A stretch of DNA of 34,070 bases, from contig NZ_BOOR01000089.1 in NCBI RefSeq assembly GCF_016863335.1, positions 1 to 34,070 on the forward strand, given 5' to 3'. The notes beneath the pieces are model-generated. The model was not told the origin of the DNA. It did not search any database and saw only the letters and a program-made list of their open reading frames with translations. Below, in pieces: positions 1 through 8,094 of this stretch; positions within the stretch are counted from its first letter, which is position 1; each line of letters opens with the position of its first letter. The DNA comes from Planotetraspora thailandica (GTDB lineage Bacteria; Actinomycetota; Actinomycetes; Streptosporangiales; Streptosporangiaceae). The translations under genes and the position numbers were made by a program.

Positions 1-208
1 AGCCATCCTGTCGGCGGTCATCTTCAACGCGATCATCATCGTCGCACTGATTCCGCTCGCCCTCCGCGGCGTGCGCTACCGACCCTCCAGCGCGTCGAAG
101 CTGCTCTCGCGCAACCTGTACATCTACGGCCTGGGCGGCATCATCGCGCCGTTCATCGGCATCAAGCTCATCGACCTTCTCATCCAGTTCCTTCCGGGGA
201 TGTCGTAA
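1..208 (+). CDS. kdpB: Potassium-transporting P-type ATPase subunit KdpB, C-terminal end (partial)
   Basis: Only the last 68 codons are inside the window; the frame is open from base 2 and stops at TAA 206-208. The peptide is hydrophobic, with two membrane segments and the ALRGVRYRP and [15 protein letters not shown] motifs of the KdpB C-terminus. KdpB is the catalytic, phosphorylated subunit of the high-affinity KdpFABC K+ pump in the cytoplasmic membrane. Its stop overlaps the kdpC start (TAATG), the normal coupling in kdp operons. The gene begins outside the window, so its P-type ATPase motifs cannot be checked. The call rests on the tail sequence and on KdpC directly downstream. Confidence 0.93.
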   Translation, partial: AILSAVIFNAIIIVALIPLALRGVRYRPSSASKLLSRNLYIYGLGGIIAPFIGIKLIDLLIQFLPGMS

Positions 209-1095
209 TGGACCGTCTGCCTAGCTGGATCCGCCAGCACCTCGCCGCGATCAGGGCGGTCATCGTGCTGACCGTGGTTCTCGGCGGTATCTATCCGCTG
301 GTCGTCACGGGCGTCGCCCAGGCGTTGTTCCATTCCAACGCCAACGGCCAGATCATCTCGAAGAACGGCACCGACGTCGGCAGCGCCATCGTCGGACAGA
401 ACTTCACCGACAAGGACGGCAACGCGATCGCGAAGTACTTCCAGAGCCGCCCGTCCGCCGCCGGCGACGGGTACGACATGCTCTCCACCGCCGCGAGCAA
501 CCTCGGCCCTGAGGACGTCGTCGACACCCTCCCCGTGCCCGGGGCCAAGGACGACGAGGGCAACCCGGACACCGGCTCGCAGAGCCTGCTCACCCAGGTC
601 TGCGCCAGGTCCAAGGCGATCGGCGAACTGGACGGCGTCAGCGGCGCCCGGCCGTACTGCACGGCCGACGGCGTGGGCGCGGTGCTGAAGGTCTTCCCGG
701 CCGTCGGCACGCCGACCCGCGCGGTCAGCGTCAACCAGGCCTGCCCCGCGGCGCCCTTCATCGCCGAATACCAGGGCGTGAAGGTCGAGTGCGGCAAGCC
801 GGGCGAGGACTACTCGGCCGGCCGGACCGTGCCCGTCCGGGGCGACGCGCCGGCGCCTGCGGTTCCCGCGGACGCCGTCACCGCGAGCGGCAGCGGGCTC
901 GACCCGAACATCTCGGTGGCCTACGCCGACGTCCAGGCGCCTCGCGTGGCCAAGGAGCGCGGGCTCGACGTCGCCAAGGTGAAGTCGCTCATCGCGGACA
1001 ACACGACGGGCCGGGCGCTCGGCTTCATGGGCGAGCCCGCCGTCAACGTCCTGCAGCTCAACCTGGCCCTCGACGCGTTGAACGCAGGCCAGTGA
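208..1095 (+). CDS. kdpC: Potassium-transporting ATPase subunit KdpC with a long extracytoplasmic insertion
   Basis: KdpC is the small subunit of the KdpFABC pump. It has one N-terminal membrane segment (about residues 16-40) and an external domain. Family motifs are clear: GGIYPLVVTG (26-35), IVGQNF (61-66), FQSRPSAAG (78-86) with SNLGP (97-101), then a C-terminal block from ASGSGLDPNIS (226-236) through PRVAKERGL to EPAVNVLQLNLALD (276-289). The protein has 295 residues, while the well-known enterobacterial form has about 190. The extra length lies between SNLGP and ASGSGLD and carries four cysteines (132, 151, 179, 195). Since this part should lie outside the membrane, two disulfides are conceivable. 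That is inference. The ATG overlaps the kdpB stop. kdpE follows after 31 bases, with no kdpD between. Confidence 0.95.
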   Translation: MDRLPSWIRQHLAAIRAVIVLTVVLGGIYPLVVTGVAQALFHSNANGQIISKNGTDVGSAIVGQNFTDKDGNAIAKYFQSRPSAAGDGYDMLSTAASNLGPEDVVDTLPVPGAKDDEGNPDTGSQSLLTQVCARSKAIGELDGVSGARPYCTADGVGAVLKVFPAVGTPTRAVSVNQACPAAPFIAEYQGVKVECGKPGEDYSAGRTVPVRGDAPAPAVPADAVTASGSGLDPNISVAYADVQAPRVAKERGLDVAKVKSLIADNTTGRALGFMGEPAVNVLQLNLALDALNAGQ

Positions 1096-1126
1096 TCACG
1101 ATGCGAAGCGCCCGGAGGAGGATTCC

Positions 1127-1795
1127 ATGACCCGCGTTCTCGTCGTCGACGACGAACCGCAGATCCTCCGGGCGCTGCGCATCAACCTGGCCGCCCGCCA
1201 CTACGAGGTGGCCGTGGCGCCCGACGGCGCCACGGCGCTTCGCGAGGCGGCCGACTGGCACCCCGACCTGGTCGTGCTCGATCTCGGGCTGCCCGACATC
1301 GACGGCGTCGACGTCATCCACGGCCTTCGCGGCTGGACGAGCGTCCCGATCATCGTGTTGTCCGGGCGCACCGGGAACCAGGACAAGGTCGACGCCCTCG
1401 ACGCCGGCGCGGACGACTACATGACCAAGCCGTTCGGCATCGACGAACTGCTGGCCCGTGTGCGCGCGATCAGTCGGCGCGTCTCCACGCAGGGCGAAGC
1501 GCCCGCCGTCGTCGCCATCGGCGACCACACTGTCGACCTGGTCGGCAAGACCGTCAGCGGCGGCGTACGGCTCACCCCGACCGAATGGCACCTTCTGGAG
1601 ATCCTCCTGCGTAACCCGGGCAAGCTCGTCAGCCAGCGGCAGCTGCTGACCCAGGTCTGGGGCGCCGGATTCTTCAAGGAGACCAACTACCTGCGCCAGT
1701 ACATGGCGCAATTGCGCCGGAAGCTGGAGCGGGACCCCGCCCACCCGGCGCATCTGATCACCGAGCCGGGCATGGGATACCGCTTCAAGCCCTGA
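1127..1795 (+). CDS. kdpE: OmpR/PhoB-family response regulator KdpE
   Basis: This 222-residue two-domain response regulator has a receiver domain (about 1-115) with acidic pocket DDE (8-10), phospho-acceptor Asp52 in VVLDLGLPD, and the conserved Lys in YMTKPFG. It also has a winged-helix DNA-binding domain (about 130-222) with the LTPTEWHLLEILLRNPGKLVSQRQLL and YLRQYMAQLRRKLE regions typical of KdpE. KdpE activates kdp transcription under K+ limitation once phosphorylated by KdpD. The start is supported by a strong GGAGGAGG Shine-Dalgarno site just upstream. The sensor kinase KdpD, usually adjacent, is not found between kdpC and kdpE or anywhere downstream in the window. It may lie upstream of kdpA. 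A KimA-like transporter follows 40 bases downstream and may share control. Confidence 0.95.
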   Translation: MTRVLVVDDEPQILRALRINLAARHYEVAVAPDGATALREAADWHPDLVVLDLGLPDIDGVDVIHGLRGWTSVPIIVLSGRTGNQDKVDALDAGADDYMTKPFGIDELLARVRAISRRVSTQGEAPAVVAIGDHTVDLVGKTVSGGVRLTPTEWHLLEILLRNPGKLVSQRQLLTQVWGAGFFKETNYLRQYMAQLRRKLERDPAHPAHLITEPGMGYRFKP

Positions 1796-1835
1796 CCCGG
1801 TGATCACATCGCAATCGATCTCGCAGGAGGACTCG

Positions 1836-3665
1836 ATGTCCGCGATAGCACCTCCGGCCGCAGCGCCCGCCGGCAGACAGGCCCCCGACCACGGTGACAA
1901 GCACAGACTCACCGTCGTCGGGGGCCTGGCGGCGTTGTCGCTCGACGCGATGGCGTCGGTGGCGTACGGCCCGGAGGCGATCGTCGTGGTCCTCGCCCTT
2001 GCGGGCGGGGCCGGACTCGGCTTCACCATCCCGGTCACCGTCACGATCGCCCTGCTGCTGAGTGTGCTCACCCTGTCCTACCGGCAGGTCATCGCGGCCT
2101 TCCCCCAAGGCGGCGGCGCGTACGGCGTGGCGAGGACCCACCTCGGCCGCCGCGCCGGCCTGGTCGCGGGCGCGAGCCTGATCGTCGACTACGTGCTCAA
2201 CGTGGCGGTGTCCGTGGCCGCCGGAGTGGCCGCGCTCACCTCGGCCTTCCCCGAGCTCCTGCCGTACACGGTGGTGTTGTGCCTGGCGGTGCTCGCCGTC
2301 GTCACGGCGATCAACCTGCGCGGCATCGCGCACAGCGCCCAGGCCCTCATCGCGCCCACGGCCGTCTACGTCGGCGCGATCGCTCTGGTCATCGTGGCAG
2401 GGCTCGTACGCGGCGAGCCCGCCACGCCCGTCGAGCACGCCGCGCAGGCGCACACCCTGCAGACGGTCGGCGTGCTGCTGCTCCTCAAGGCGTTCGCCAA
2501 CGGCTGCGCCTCGCTGACCGGCGTCGAGGCGATCGCCAACGCCGTGCCGTCCTTCCGGCGGCCGCGCGTCAGGCGGGCCCAGAACGCCGAGATCGCCCTC
2601 GGCGGGCTGCTCGGGGTCATGCTGATCGGCATCGCCGTGCTCATCGAGAAGTTCTCCATCGCCCCCGTCGACGGGGTGACCGTGCTCGCGCAGGTCACCC
2701 GCGCCTCGCTGGGCGACGGGCCCCTGTTCTACGTCGTGCAGTTCGCCACCGTGGTGCTGCTCGCCATGGCCGCCAACACCTCCTTCGGCGGCCTTCCCGT
2801 GCTCGCCCAGCTGCTCGCCAAGGACAACAACCTGCCGCACCTTTTCGCGCTGCGCGACGACAGGCACGTGCACCGGTACGGCATCGCCTTCCTGGCGGTC
2901 GCCTCCGCGGTGCTGCTGGTGGCGGCCCGTGGCCAGATGAACCTGCTGGTGCCGTTGTTCGCGATCGGCGTGTTCGTCGGCTTCACCCTGTCGCAGGCGG
3001 GAATGGCGAGGCACTGGGTGACCGACCGGCCCCTCGGATGGCGGTGGCGCGCCGCACTGAACGGCTTCGGGGCGCTGCTGACCTTCGCCGCCGCGCTCGT
3101 GGTGACCGCCTCGAAGTTCGCCGAGGGCGGCTGGCTGATCGTGGTCACGCTTCCGCTCATCGTGTTGCTCATGCAGCGGGTCAACCGCACCTACGCCCGC
3201 ATCGGCGCACGCCTGGAGCTCGGCAGGACGCCTCCGCCGCCCCGGCCGCGCCGCTCGCTCGTGGTCGTTCCCGTTCACGAGGTCAACCGGCTCGCGCGGG
3301 AGGCGCTCACCGCCGCGTTGTCGCTGGGCGACCGGGTCGTGGCGGTCAACATCACCCATCCCGGTGACGAGGTCGAGGCCCGCCGCTTCCGCGATGAATG
3401 GGAGCGCTGGCAGCCCGACGTCGACCTGGTGCAGCTCGTCGGGGAGCACCGGCGGCTCGACGAGGCCCTGCTCGGCTACCTCGGCAGCGTGCCCGAGCCG
3501 CACGTCTTCGTGCTCATCGCCGAGGTCGAGCCCGAGCACGCCTGGCAGCGCCTTCTGCAGAACCAGCGCGGCGCCGTCCTCGCCCGGGCGCTGCGCCGCC
3601 GTACGGACGCGGTCGTGTGCCGCATGCGCTTCCGGGTCGGGCCGCCCACGTCGAGCCTGTCATGA
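1836..3665 (+). CDS. KimA-like high-affinity potassium/proton symporter (APC/KUP-type permease)
   Basis: The protein has about 609 residues: some 12 hydrophobic segments, then a soluble C-terminal domain (from about residue 470) with a Usp-like pattern. Motifs match the Bacillus KimA (YdaO) type: SLDAMASVAYGPEAI, LSYRQVIAAFPQGGGAYGVA, GASLIVDYVLNVAVSVAAG, LLLKAFANGCASLTGVEAIANAVP and GVFVGFTLSQAGM. KimA imports K+ with protons, and its cytosolic domain binds cyclic di-AMP in Firmicutes. Whether that holds here is unknown. I chose ATG 1836 because AGGAGG lies at 1825-1830. The in-frame ATG at 1800 would put this site inside the gene and has no ribosome site. Position 40 bases after kdpE supports a K+ role over a generic amino-acid permease. 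Confidence 0.85.
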   Translation: MSAIAPPAAAPAGRQAPDHGDKHRLTVVGGLAALSLDAMASVAYGPEAIVVVLALAGGAGLGFTIPVTVTIALLLSVLTLSYRQVIAAFPQGGGAYGVARTHLGRRAGLVAGASLIVDYVLNVAVSVAAGVAALTSAFPELLPYTVVLCLAVLAVVTAINLRGIAHSAQALIAPTAVYVGAIALVIVAGLVRGEPATPVEHAAQAHTLQTVGVLLLLKAFANGCASLTGVEAIANAVPSFRRPRVRRAQNAEIALGGLLGVMLIGIAVLIEKFSIAPVDGVTVLAQVTRASLGDGPLFYVVQFATVVLLAMAANTSFGGLPVLAQLLAKDNNLPHLFALRDDRHVHRYGIAFLAVASAVLLVAARGQMNLLVPLFAIGVFVGFTLSQAGMARHWVTDRPLGWRWRAALNGFGALLTFAAALVVTASKFAEGGWLIVVTLPLIVLLMQRVNRTYARIGARLELGRTPPPPRPRRSLVVVPVHEVNRLAREALTAALSLGDRVVAVNITHPGDEVEARRFRDEWERWQPDVDLVQLVGEHRRLDEALLGYLGSVPEPHVFVLIAEVEPEHAWQRLLQNQRGAVLARALRRRTDAVVCRMRFRVGPPTSSLS

Positions 3666-4189
3666 GCCCCCGCGCGTGCGGGCTCCCCGGCGGGGGCCTG
3701 CCGTCGCCGCGGTGGAGCGTCGTCGCGGTGCTGGCCGCGCTGGCCGGCTGCGTGACCGGCGCCGTGTTGTGCCTGGTCATGACTCGTTCGGCGGACGCGT
3801 ACGGCAGGAGCCATCGGCAGGTCACCGCCCAGATCGTGCGGATCTTCACGCCCCCACCGGGGAGGGCGCTGCCCGCCCCCGGCCTCGACGTCGAGCTGAC
3901 GTGGACCGGTGCGGACGGCCGCCCGCGCACCGGCAGGACGCACCTGGGCGTGGCCGCAAGCACGAAAAGCCCGCTTCGCGTCTGGGTGGATCGCGAAGAC
4001 AGGCTGGATGTGGGGCCGGCGGCGACCGGGACGATCGCTCTCGGCTCGGTGCTGGGGGGTGCCGCCGTGGCGCTCGCCGTATGGCCGGTCATGCTGGTCG
4101 CTCAGGCAGGGCGGCGGGCATGGACGGCGCGGCGGGCCATGGCGGGATGGGAACGAGAGTGGAGGGACATCAGCGCCGCTGGGCGGTGA
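3662..4189 (+). CDS. Rv1733c-family two-helix membrane protein
   Basis: This 175-residue protein has an N-terminal membrane segment (about 17-40), an external middle domain and a second membrane segment (about 120-145), with a short basic tail ending WEREWRDIS. The layout and landmarks (SADAYGRSHRQVTAQI after helix 1, a GADGRPRTGRTHLG stretch, and the VWVDREDRLDVGP signature before helix 2) are those of the actinobacterial Rv1733c family. The molecular function of that family is not established; Rv1733c itself is known as a dormancy-associated antigen of Mycobacterium tuberculosis. The ATG overlaps the stop of the KimA-like gene by four bases (ATGA), so the two are probably translated together. 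A role linked to K+ or stress response is inference from position. Confidence 0.75.
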   Translation: MSPRACGLPGGGLPSPRWSVVAVLAALAGCVTGAVLCLVMTRSADAYGRSHRQVTAQIVRIFTPPPGRALPAPGLDVELTWTGADGRPRTGRTHLGVAASTKSPLRVWVDREDRLDVGPAATGTIALGSVLGGAAVALAVWPVMLVAQAGRRAWTARRAMAGWEREWRDISAAGR

Positions 4190-4246
4190 CGCCCTCGGCG
4201 GAGTCTTCCTGATCGCTGTCGAGCAGATCCTGTTCGAGGACGCACA

Positions 4247-4507
4247 TCATGCGGTCCTGGAGGCGGGCCGGGACATCGTGGCGGCCGGGTCGATCACGAC
4301 GCCGATGACGTCGAGGTCGGCGATCATGCACCGTAGTGCGGGTTCACTGAGACGGATCCACTCCTGCCCGCTGCCGAGCACCTTCGCCAGCCGCAGCGGC
4401 GAGGTGAAGGCCACCGAGGTCTTCTTTCCCGACGCCGTCCTGAATAGGCGCAGCGAAAGGGAGAAGTCGCCGTGGTGAACGGGCACATATAACGGATCTT
4501 CCAGCAT
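4247..4507 (-). CDS. Small SAV_915-family protein, function unknown
   Basis: This 86-residue soluble protein starts at an ATG preceded by CTGGAGG at good spacing; longer in-frame starts upstream lack a ribosome site. Recognisable elements are PLYVPVHHGD near the N-terminus, SLRLFRTASGKKTSVAFTSP in the middle and GSGQEWIRLSEPALR, followed by an aliphatic strand ending VVIDPA. This is the pattern of the small SAV_915 (SseB-like) proteins frequent in Streptomyces and relatives, whose function is unknown. It is transcribed toward the Rv1733c-family gene, with 57 bases between the two ends, and divergently from the ROK regulator. The last dozen residues (SRPASRTA) look unstructured. Confidence 0.7.
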   Translation of the reverse strand: MLEDPLYVPVHHGDFSLSLRLFRTASGKKTSVAFTSPLRLAKVLGSGQEWIRLSEPALRCMIADLDVIGVVIDPAATMSRPASRTA

Positions 4508-4682
4508 GGGATGCCTCCAGGGGAGTTCGTACAAACCTGACGTTAACCCCGGCTGGGCGCGAGGCACCCGTTCGTGACGAAATTCCGACGCCATCGCCAC
4601 TAACGCTGACGCGTCGCTGACGGGCCCCCGCAGGCGGGAGCGTGATCTTCGGTTCGATCGCCGCTCTGGCAGAATCCAGGGT

Positions 4683-5918
4683 GTGAGACGCGCGGTTCAG
4701 CAGACGACACGTGACCTGCGCCGCCACAATCGCGCCGCGTTGCTTTCGCGCCTTTATGTCCAGGGGCCGACGAGCCGTCAGGACCTGACGAGGGCGTCCG
4801 GGCTGAGTTCGGCCACGGTGAGCAACGTCGTCTCCGACCTCATCAACGACGGCGTGGTCGCCGAGGCGGGCCTCGTGGGCTCCGACGGCGGCCGCCCCCG
4901 CACGCTCATCCAGGTGCGGGGCGAGTTCGGGCACGTCGTCGGGGTGGACATCGGCGAGACCCACGTGCAGATCGGGTTGTTCGACTACACACTCCAGACG
5001 CTGGCGACCGCGACCTACTCGGTGGCGGCCACCCGGCTGGAGCCGGAACCGGTCGTGCGGCTGGTGCTGGCCGGCGTCGAGGAGGTCGTCTCCGCGGTCG
5101 GCGTCGAGACAGGAGCCCTGCTCGGCGTCGGCGTCGGGGTCCCCGGCGCGGTGCAGACCGGCGAGCTCGTCCACGCCCCCACCCTCGGCTGGTCGGCGGT
5201 GCCCCTGGCCGACATGCTGCGCAAGGAGCTCCGGGTGCCGGTCTACCTGGACAACTGCGCGCGCACCCTCGGGCAGGCCGAGATGTGGCACGGGGCGGGC
5301 CGCGGCTCGCGCCGGGCGATCGTGGCGCTGCTCGGCGTCGGGGTGGGGGCCGCGGTCGCGACCGCGTCTGAGTCGTTCACCGGGTCGTTCACCGGGTCGT
5401 TCGCGGACATGACGAGCACGACCAGCACGACCAGCGAGTGGGGCCACACCGTCATCAACGTGCACGGCCGGCCGTGCCGGTGCGGCTCCCGCGGCTGCCT
5501 GGAGGCGTATGTGGGGGCCGAGGCGATCCTCGGCGACTACCTCGCGCTGCCGGACGCCGTGCCGTTCGAGGCCGGCCACACCGAGGCCCGCCTGGCCGAG
5601 CTGGTGGCGCGGGCGGCGGACGGAGGGAGCGCCGCGGAGGTGCTCGACACCGTCGCCGAACATCTGGGCATCGGCATCGCCAACCTGATCAACCTGCTCA
5701 GCCCCGACCTGGTCGTCCTGTCCGGATGGGCGGGGCAGACACTGGGACCGGCGATCCTGCCGGCCGTACGGGAGGCCGTGCGCCGTCACGCCCTGTCCTA
5801 CATGTACGGCCAGGTCCGCATCGAGCCGGGGCGGTTCGGCCAGGAGGCGGTGGCCCTGGGCGCGGCCACGCTGCCGGTGGTGCAGGTGCTCGCCAGCGGA
5901 GGCGTGCGAGCCGCCTAG
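4683..5918 (+). CDS. ROK-family transcriptional regulator of sugar catabolism
   Basis: This 411-residue NagC/XylR-type regulator has an N-terminal winged helix-turn-helix (about 15-65: NRAALLSRLY, TSRQDLTRASGLSSATVSNVVSDLINDGVV). A ROK sugar-kinase-like domain follows, starting GVDIGETHVQIGLFD, with the ExGH element (SEWGHTVI) and the zinc signature CRCGSRGCLE. Such proteins bind operators through the N-terminus and release them when a sugar or derivative occupies the ROK domain. The start is GTG 4683 with only a weak CCAGG ribosome site. The loop before SEWGH is encoded by two small tandem repeats and lacks the usual glycine-rich segment. Downstream genes 5999-9107 are the obvious targets. 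Direct autoregulation cannot be judged. Confidence 0.88.
   Translation: MRRAVQQTTRDLRRHNRAALLSRLYVQGPTSRQDLTRASGLSSATVSNVVSDLINDGVVAEAGLVGSDGGRPRTLIQVRGEFGHVVGVDIGETHVQIGLFDYTLQTLATATYSVAATRLEPEPVVRLVLAGVEEVVSAVGVETGALLGVGVGVPGAVQTGELVHAPTLGWSAVPLADMLRKELRVPVYLDNCARTLGQAEMWHGAGRGSRRAIVALLGVGVGAAVATASESFTGSFTGSFADMTSTTSTTSEWGHTVINVHGRPCRCGSRGCLEAYVGAEAILGDYLALPDAVPFEAGHTEARLAELVARAADGGSAAEVLDTVAEHLGIGIANLINLLSPDLVVLSGWAGQTLGPAILPAVREAVRRHALSYMYGQVRIEPGRFGQEAVALGAATLPVVQVLASGGVRAA
5372..5438 (+). repeat. Tandem in-frame repeats inside the ROK regulator gene
   Basis: Two adjacent short tandem repeats lie in the coding frame. A 12-base unit GTCGTTCACCGG occurs at 5372-5383 and 5384-5395, with a third degenerate copy from 5396. 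A 9-base unit resembling ACCAGCACG occurs three times in 5412-5438. They encode SFTG SFTG SFAD and STT STT SE just before the ExGH motif. Both unit lengths are multiples of three, so copy-number changes would keep the frame. Confidence 0.85.
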
Positions 5919-5926
5919 ATCCACTG

Positions 5927-5959
5927 TTGACCTCCACACCGGTGGTACTTAACTTAAGT
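5927..5959 (+). promoter_or_regulatory. Putative promoter with overlapping palindromic operator upstream of the aldehyde dehydrogenase operon
   Basis: A TTGACC hexamer (5927-5932) and a TAACTT hexamer (5950-5955) are 17 bases apart, a plausible sigma-70 type promoter. The -10 element lies inside a perfect palindrome ACTTAA-C-TTAAGT (5947-5959), AT-rich against a very GC-rich background. ROK regulators of the XylR/NagC type bind AT-rich palindromes containing TTAA-like half-sites, so the upstream ROK protein is the likely ligand. The assignment is inference. Confidence 0.55.
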
Positions 5960-5998
5960 CGTGGACAAAGGTCGTGGCCGTATCCCCTCGGAGTGCGA

Positions 5999-7432
5999 AT
6001 GACATCTCGCCATGCCGGCAGCCGGCTCTACATCGACGGAGTCTGGCGTCCCTCCGCGTCCGGCCGTACCGGCGACGTGGAGGAGAAGGCGACCGGCGCA
6101 CGCATCGGCGGTTACGCCCTGGGAGACGCCCGTGACGTCGATCAGGCGGTGGCCGCCGCCCGAGCGGCGCAGCCCGGGTGGGCGGCGCTGGCCGCGCCGG
6201 AGCGCGCCGCCTACCTGCGCCGGATGGCCGGGCACCTCCAGGACCGGTACGAGGAGCTGGTCACCCAGAGCATGCGGGAGACCGGCGGAGTGCGGGCCAA
6301 GGCCGAGGACGAGGTGTCCACGACCATCCGCCAGCTCGGCATCTCGGCGGTGCAGGCGACCGAGAACGCGGGCGAGATCCTGCCGCCCTACAAGGCGGGC
6401 AAGTTGTCGCTGTCGCGCGTGGTGCCCCTCGGTGTGCTCGGCATCATCACGCCGTGGAACTACCCGATGAACCTGGCGATGCGAGCCGTCGCCCCCGGCC
6501 TGGCCTTCGGCAACACGATCGTGCTCAAACCGGCGGAGCTCACGCCCGTCATCGGCGGCCAGATGCTCGCCGAGGCGGCCGACCACGCGGGGTTGCCGCC
6601 GGGCGTCTTCAACGTCGTCACCGGGGACGGCCCCGCCGCGGGCTGGCCGCTGGCCACCCACGACGGGCTCGACCTGATCGACTTCACCGGCTCCCGCACG
6701 GTCGGCCTGGCGATCGCGGCGGCGGCCGCCGCCACTCTGCGGCCCATCCGCCTCGAGCTCGGCGGCGACAACGCCTTCCTCGTGCTCGACGACGCCGACG
6801 TCGACCTGGCCGCCTCCCTCGCGATGATCGCGTCGCTGGAGTTCCAGGGGCAGACGTGCATCAGTTCCAGCAGGCACATCGTGATGCGCGAGGTGGCCGA
6901 CGACTACATCGCGGCGGTGACGCGCCGGGTCGAGGCTCTGCGCGTCGGCGACCCGCTGAGCGGCGAGGCCGACCTCGGCCCGCTGATCAGCGCCGCCCAG
7001 CGCGACCGGGTGCATCAGACGATCGTCGAACCGTCCGTCGCGATGGGCGCCAAGCTGGTCGCGGGCGGCACCTACGACGGCCTGTTCTATCGGCCCACGG
7101 TGCTGACCGGCGTCACCCCCGACATGCCCGCCTTCACCGAGGAGATCTTCGGCCCGGTCATCCCGATCACCGTCGTGGACTCCGAGGAGGAGGCCGTCGC
7201 GCTGACCAACGGATATCCGATGCTGATGAACTCGGTGTTCAGCCGGGATCTCATCCGGGGCATGCGGGTGGCCGAGCGGCTGCAGGCCGGCGAGGTGCAC
7301 GTCAACGACGCGCACGCCCGCCACGGCGCGGAGAACCAGATGCCCGGCTTCACCCGGCGCCAGTGGATCGGCGTCCAGCGCACGCCGCTCGACCTCCCCG
7401 CCTGGACGGCGGACCCGGTGGCCTCGCGATGA
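5999..7432 (+). CDS. NAD(P)-dependent aldehyde dehydrogenase
   Basis: The 477-residue protein belongs to the ALDH superfamily, which oxidises aldehydes to acids with NAD(P)+. It shows the oxyanion motif TPWNYP with Asn154, the cofactor-binding KPAELTP, the FTGS turn, catalytic Glu253 in ELGGD, catalytic Cys287 in GQTCISSS and the C-terminal EEIFGPV. ATG 5999 follows a GGAG ribosome site; the frame stays open far upstream, but that is antisense-like overlap with the ROK gene. Its stop overlaps the ATG of the ThuA-domain gene by four bases. Neighbours (ROK regulator, ThuA-domain protein, 2-hydroxyacid dehydrogenase) suggest oxidation of a sugar-derived aldehyde. The exact substrate cannot be read from the sequence. 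Confidence 0.9.
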   Translation: MTSRHAGSRLYIDGVWRPSASGRTGDVEEKATGARIGGYALGDARDVDQAVAAARAAQPGWAALAAPERAAYLRRMAGHLQDRYEELVTQSMRETGGVRAKAEDEVSTTIRQLGISAVQATENAGEILPPYKAGKLSLSRVVPLGVLGIITPWNYPMNLAMRAVAPGLAFGNTIVLKPAELTPVIGGQMLAEAADHAGLPPGVFNVVTGDGPAAGWPLATHDGLDLIDFTGSRTVGLAIAAAAAATLRPIRLELGGDNAFLVLDDADVDLAASLAMIASLEFQGQTCISSSRHIVMREVADDYIAAVTRRVEALRVGDPLSGEADLGPLISAAQRDRVHQTIVEPSVAMGAKLVAGGTYDGLFYRPTVLTGVTPDMPAFTEEIFGPVIPITVVDSEEEAVALTNGYPMLMNSVFSRDLIRGMRVAERLQAGEVHVNDAHARHGAENQMPGFTRRQWIGVQRTPLDLPAWTADPVASR

Positions 7433-8094
7433 GCGGGGACACCCGGCGGGCGCTGGTCGTCCGCGGCGGATGGGAGGGCCACGCGCCCGTCGAGGCCACC
7501 GAGCTGTTCATCCCGTCGCTCGCCGGCGCCGGGTTCGAGGTCACCGTCAGCGAGGACCTGGACGTCTACACCGACGCCGGTCTCCTGGCCGCCACCGACC
7601 TGATCGTGCAGTGCTGGTCCATCGGGAAGCTCACCCGTGAGCAGAGCGCCGGCCTGGTCGCCGCGGTCCACGCGGGCACCGGCTTCGCCGGATGGCACGG
7701 CGGGGTGGTCGGCACGTTCGGCGACAGCCACGACTACCTGCGCATGGTGGGCGGGCTGTTCCTCTACCACCCCGACGACTTCCTCGAATACGAGGTCACC
7801 ATCGTCCCCGAGCAGGCAGGCCATCCGATCGTCGCCGGCCTGGGCGACTTCACCGTCACGACCGAGCAGTACTGGATGCTGACCGACGAGCTCAACACGG
7901 TGCTGGCGCGCACCACGTTCACGCCGTCGGACGGAGGACACGGGGGAGGACCCGTCGGGATGCCCGTCGTGTGGACCCGCAGGTGGGGGGCCGGGAAGAT
8001 CTTCTTCTCGGCCGTCGGCCACCGGGTGGCCGATCTGGAGCATCCGGTCGTCAGGACGCTCACCGAACGCGGCCTCGTGTGGGCCGCACGGTGA
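7429..8094 (+). CDS. ThuA-domain (trehalose-utilisation-like) protein
   Basis: The 221-residue protein has the glutamine-amidotransferase-like ThuA fold. Recognisable parts are an N-terminal strand ALVVRGGWEGHAP, the DLIVQCWSIGKLT segment, the GFAGWHGG motif, the YLRMVGGLF helix, an HPIVAGLGDFTVTTEQYWM block and the C-terminal GAGKIFFSAVGH. ThuA proteins occur in sugar-catabolism loci; ThuA of Sinorhizobium is linked to trehalose and related disaccharide oxidation to 3-keto forms, but most members have no assigned reaction. It overlaps its upstream and downstream genes by four bases each, so the three are one translational unit. Confidence 0.85.
   Translation: MSGDTRRALVVRGGWEGHAPVEATELFIPSLAGAGFEVTVSEDLDVYTDAGLLAATDLIVQCWSIGKLTREQSAGLVAAVHAGTGFAGWHGGVVGTFGDSHDYLRMVGGLFLYHPDDFLEYEVTIVPEQAGHPIVAGLGDFTVTTEQYWMLTDELNTVLARTTFTPSDGGHGGGPVGMPVVWTRRWGAGKIFFSAVGHRVADLEHPVVRTLTERGLVWAAR

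Noticed and set aside
1800-1835. Upstream in-frame ATG of the KimA-like gene
   Set aside because: No ribosome site precedes it, while AGGAGG at 1825-1830 serves ATG 1836.
1785-3539. Very long open frame (584 codons) on the minus strand opposite the KimA-like gene
   Set aside because: The composition is Arg/Gly/His/Asp-rich and low-complexity with no family motif; it is a GC-bias shadow of the real plus-strand gene.
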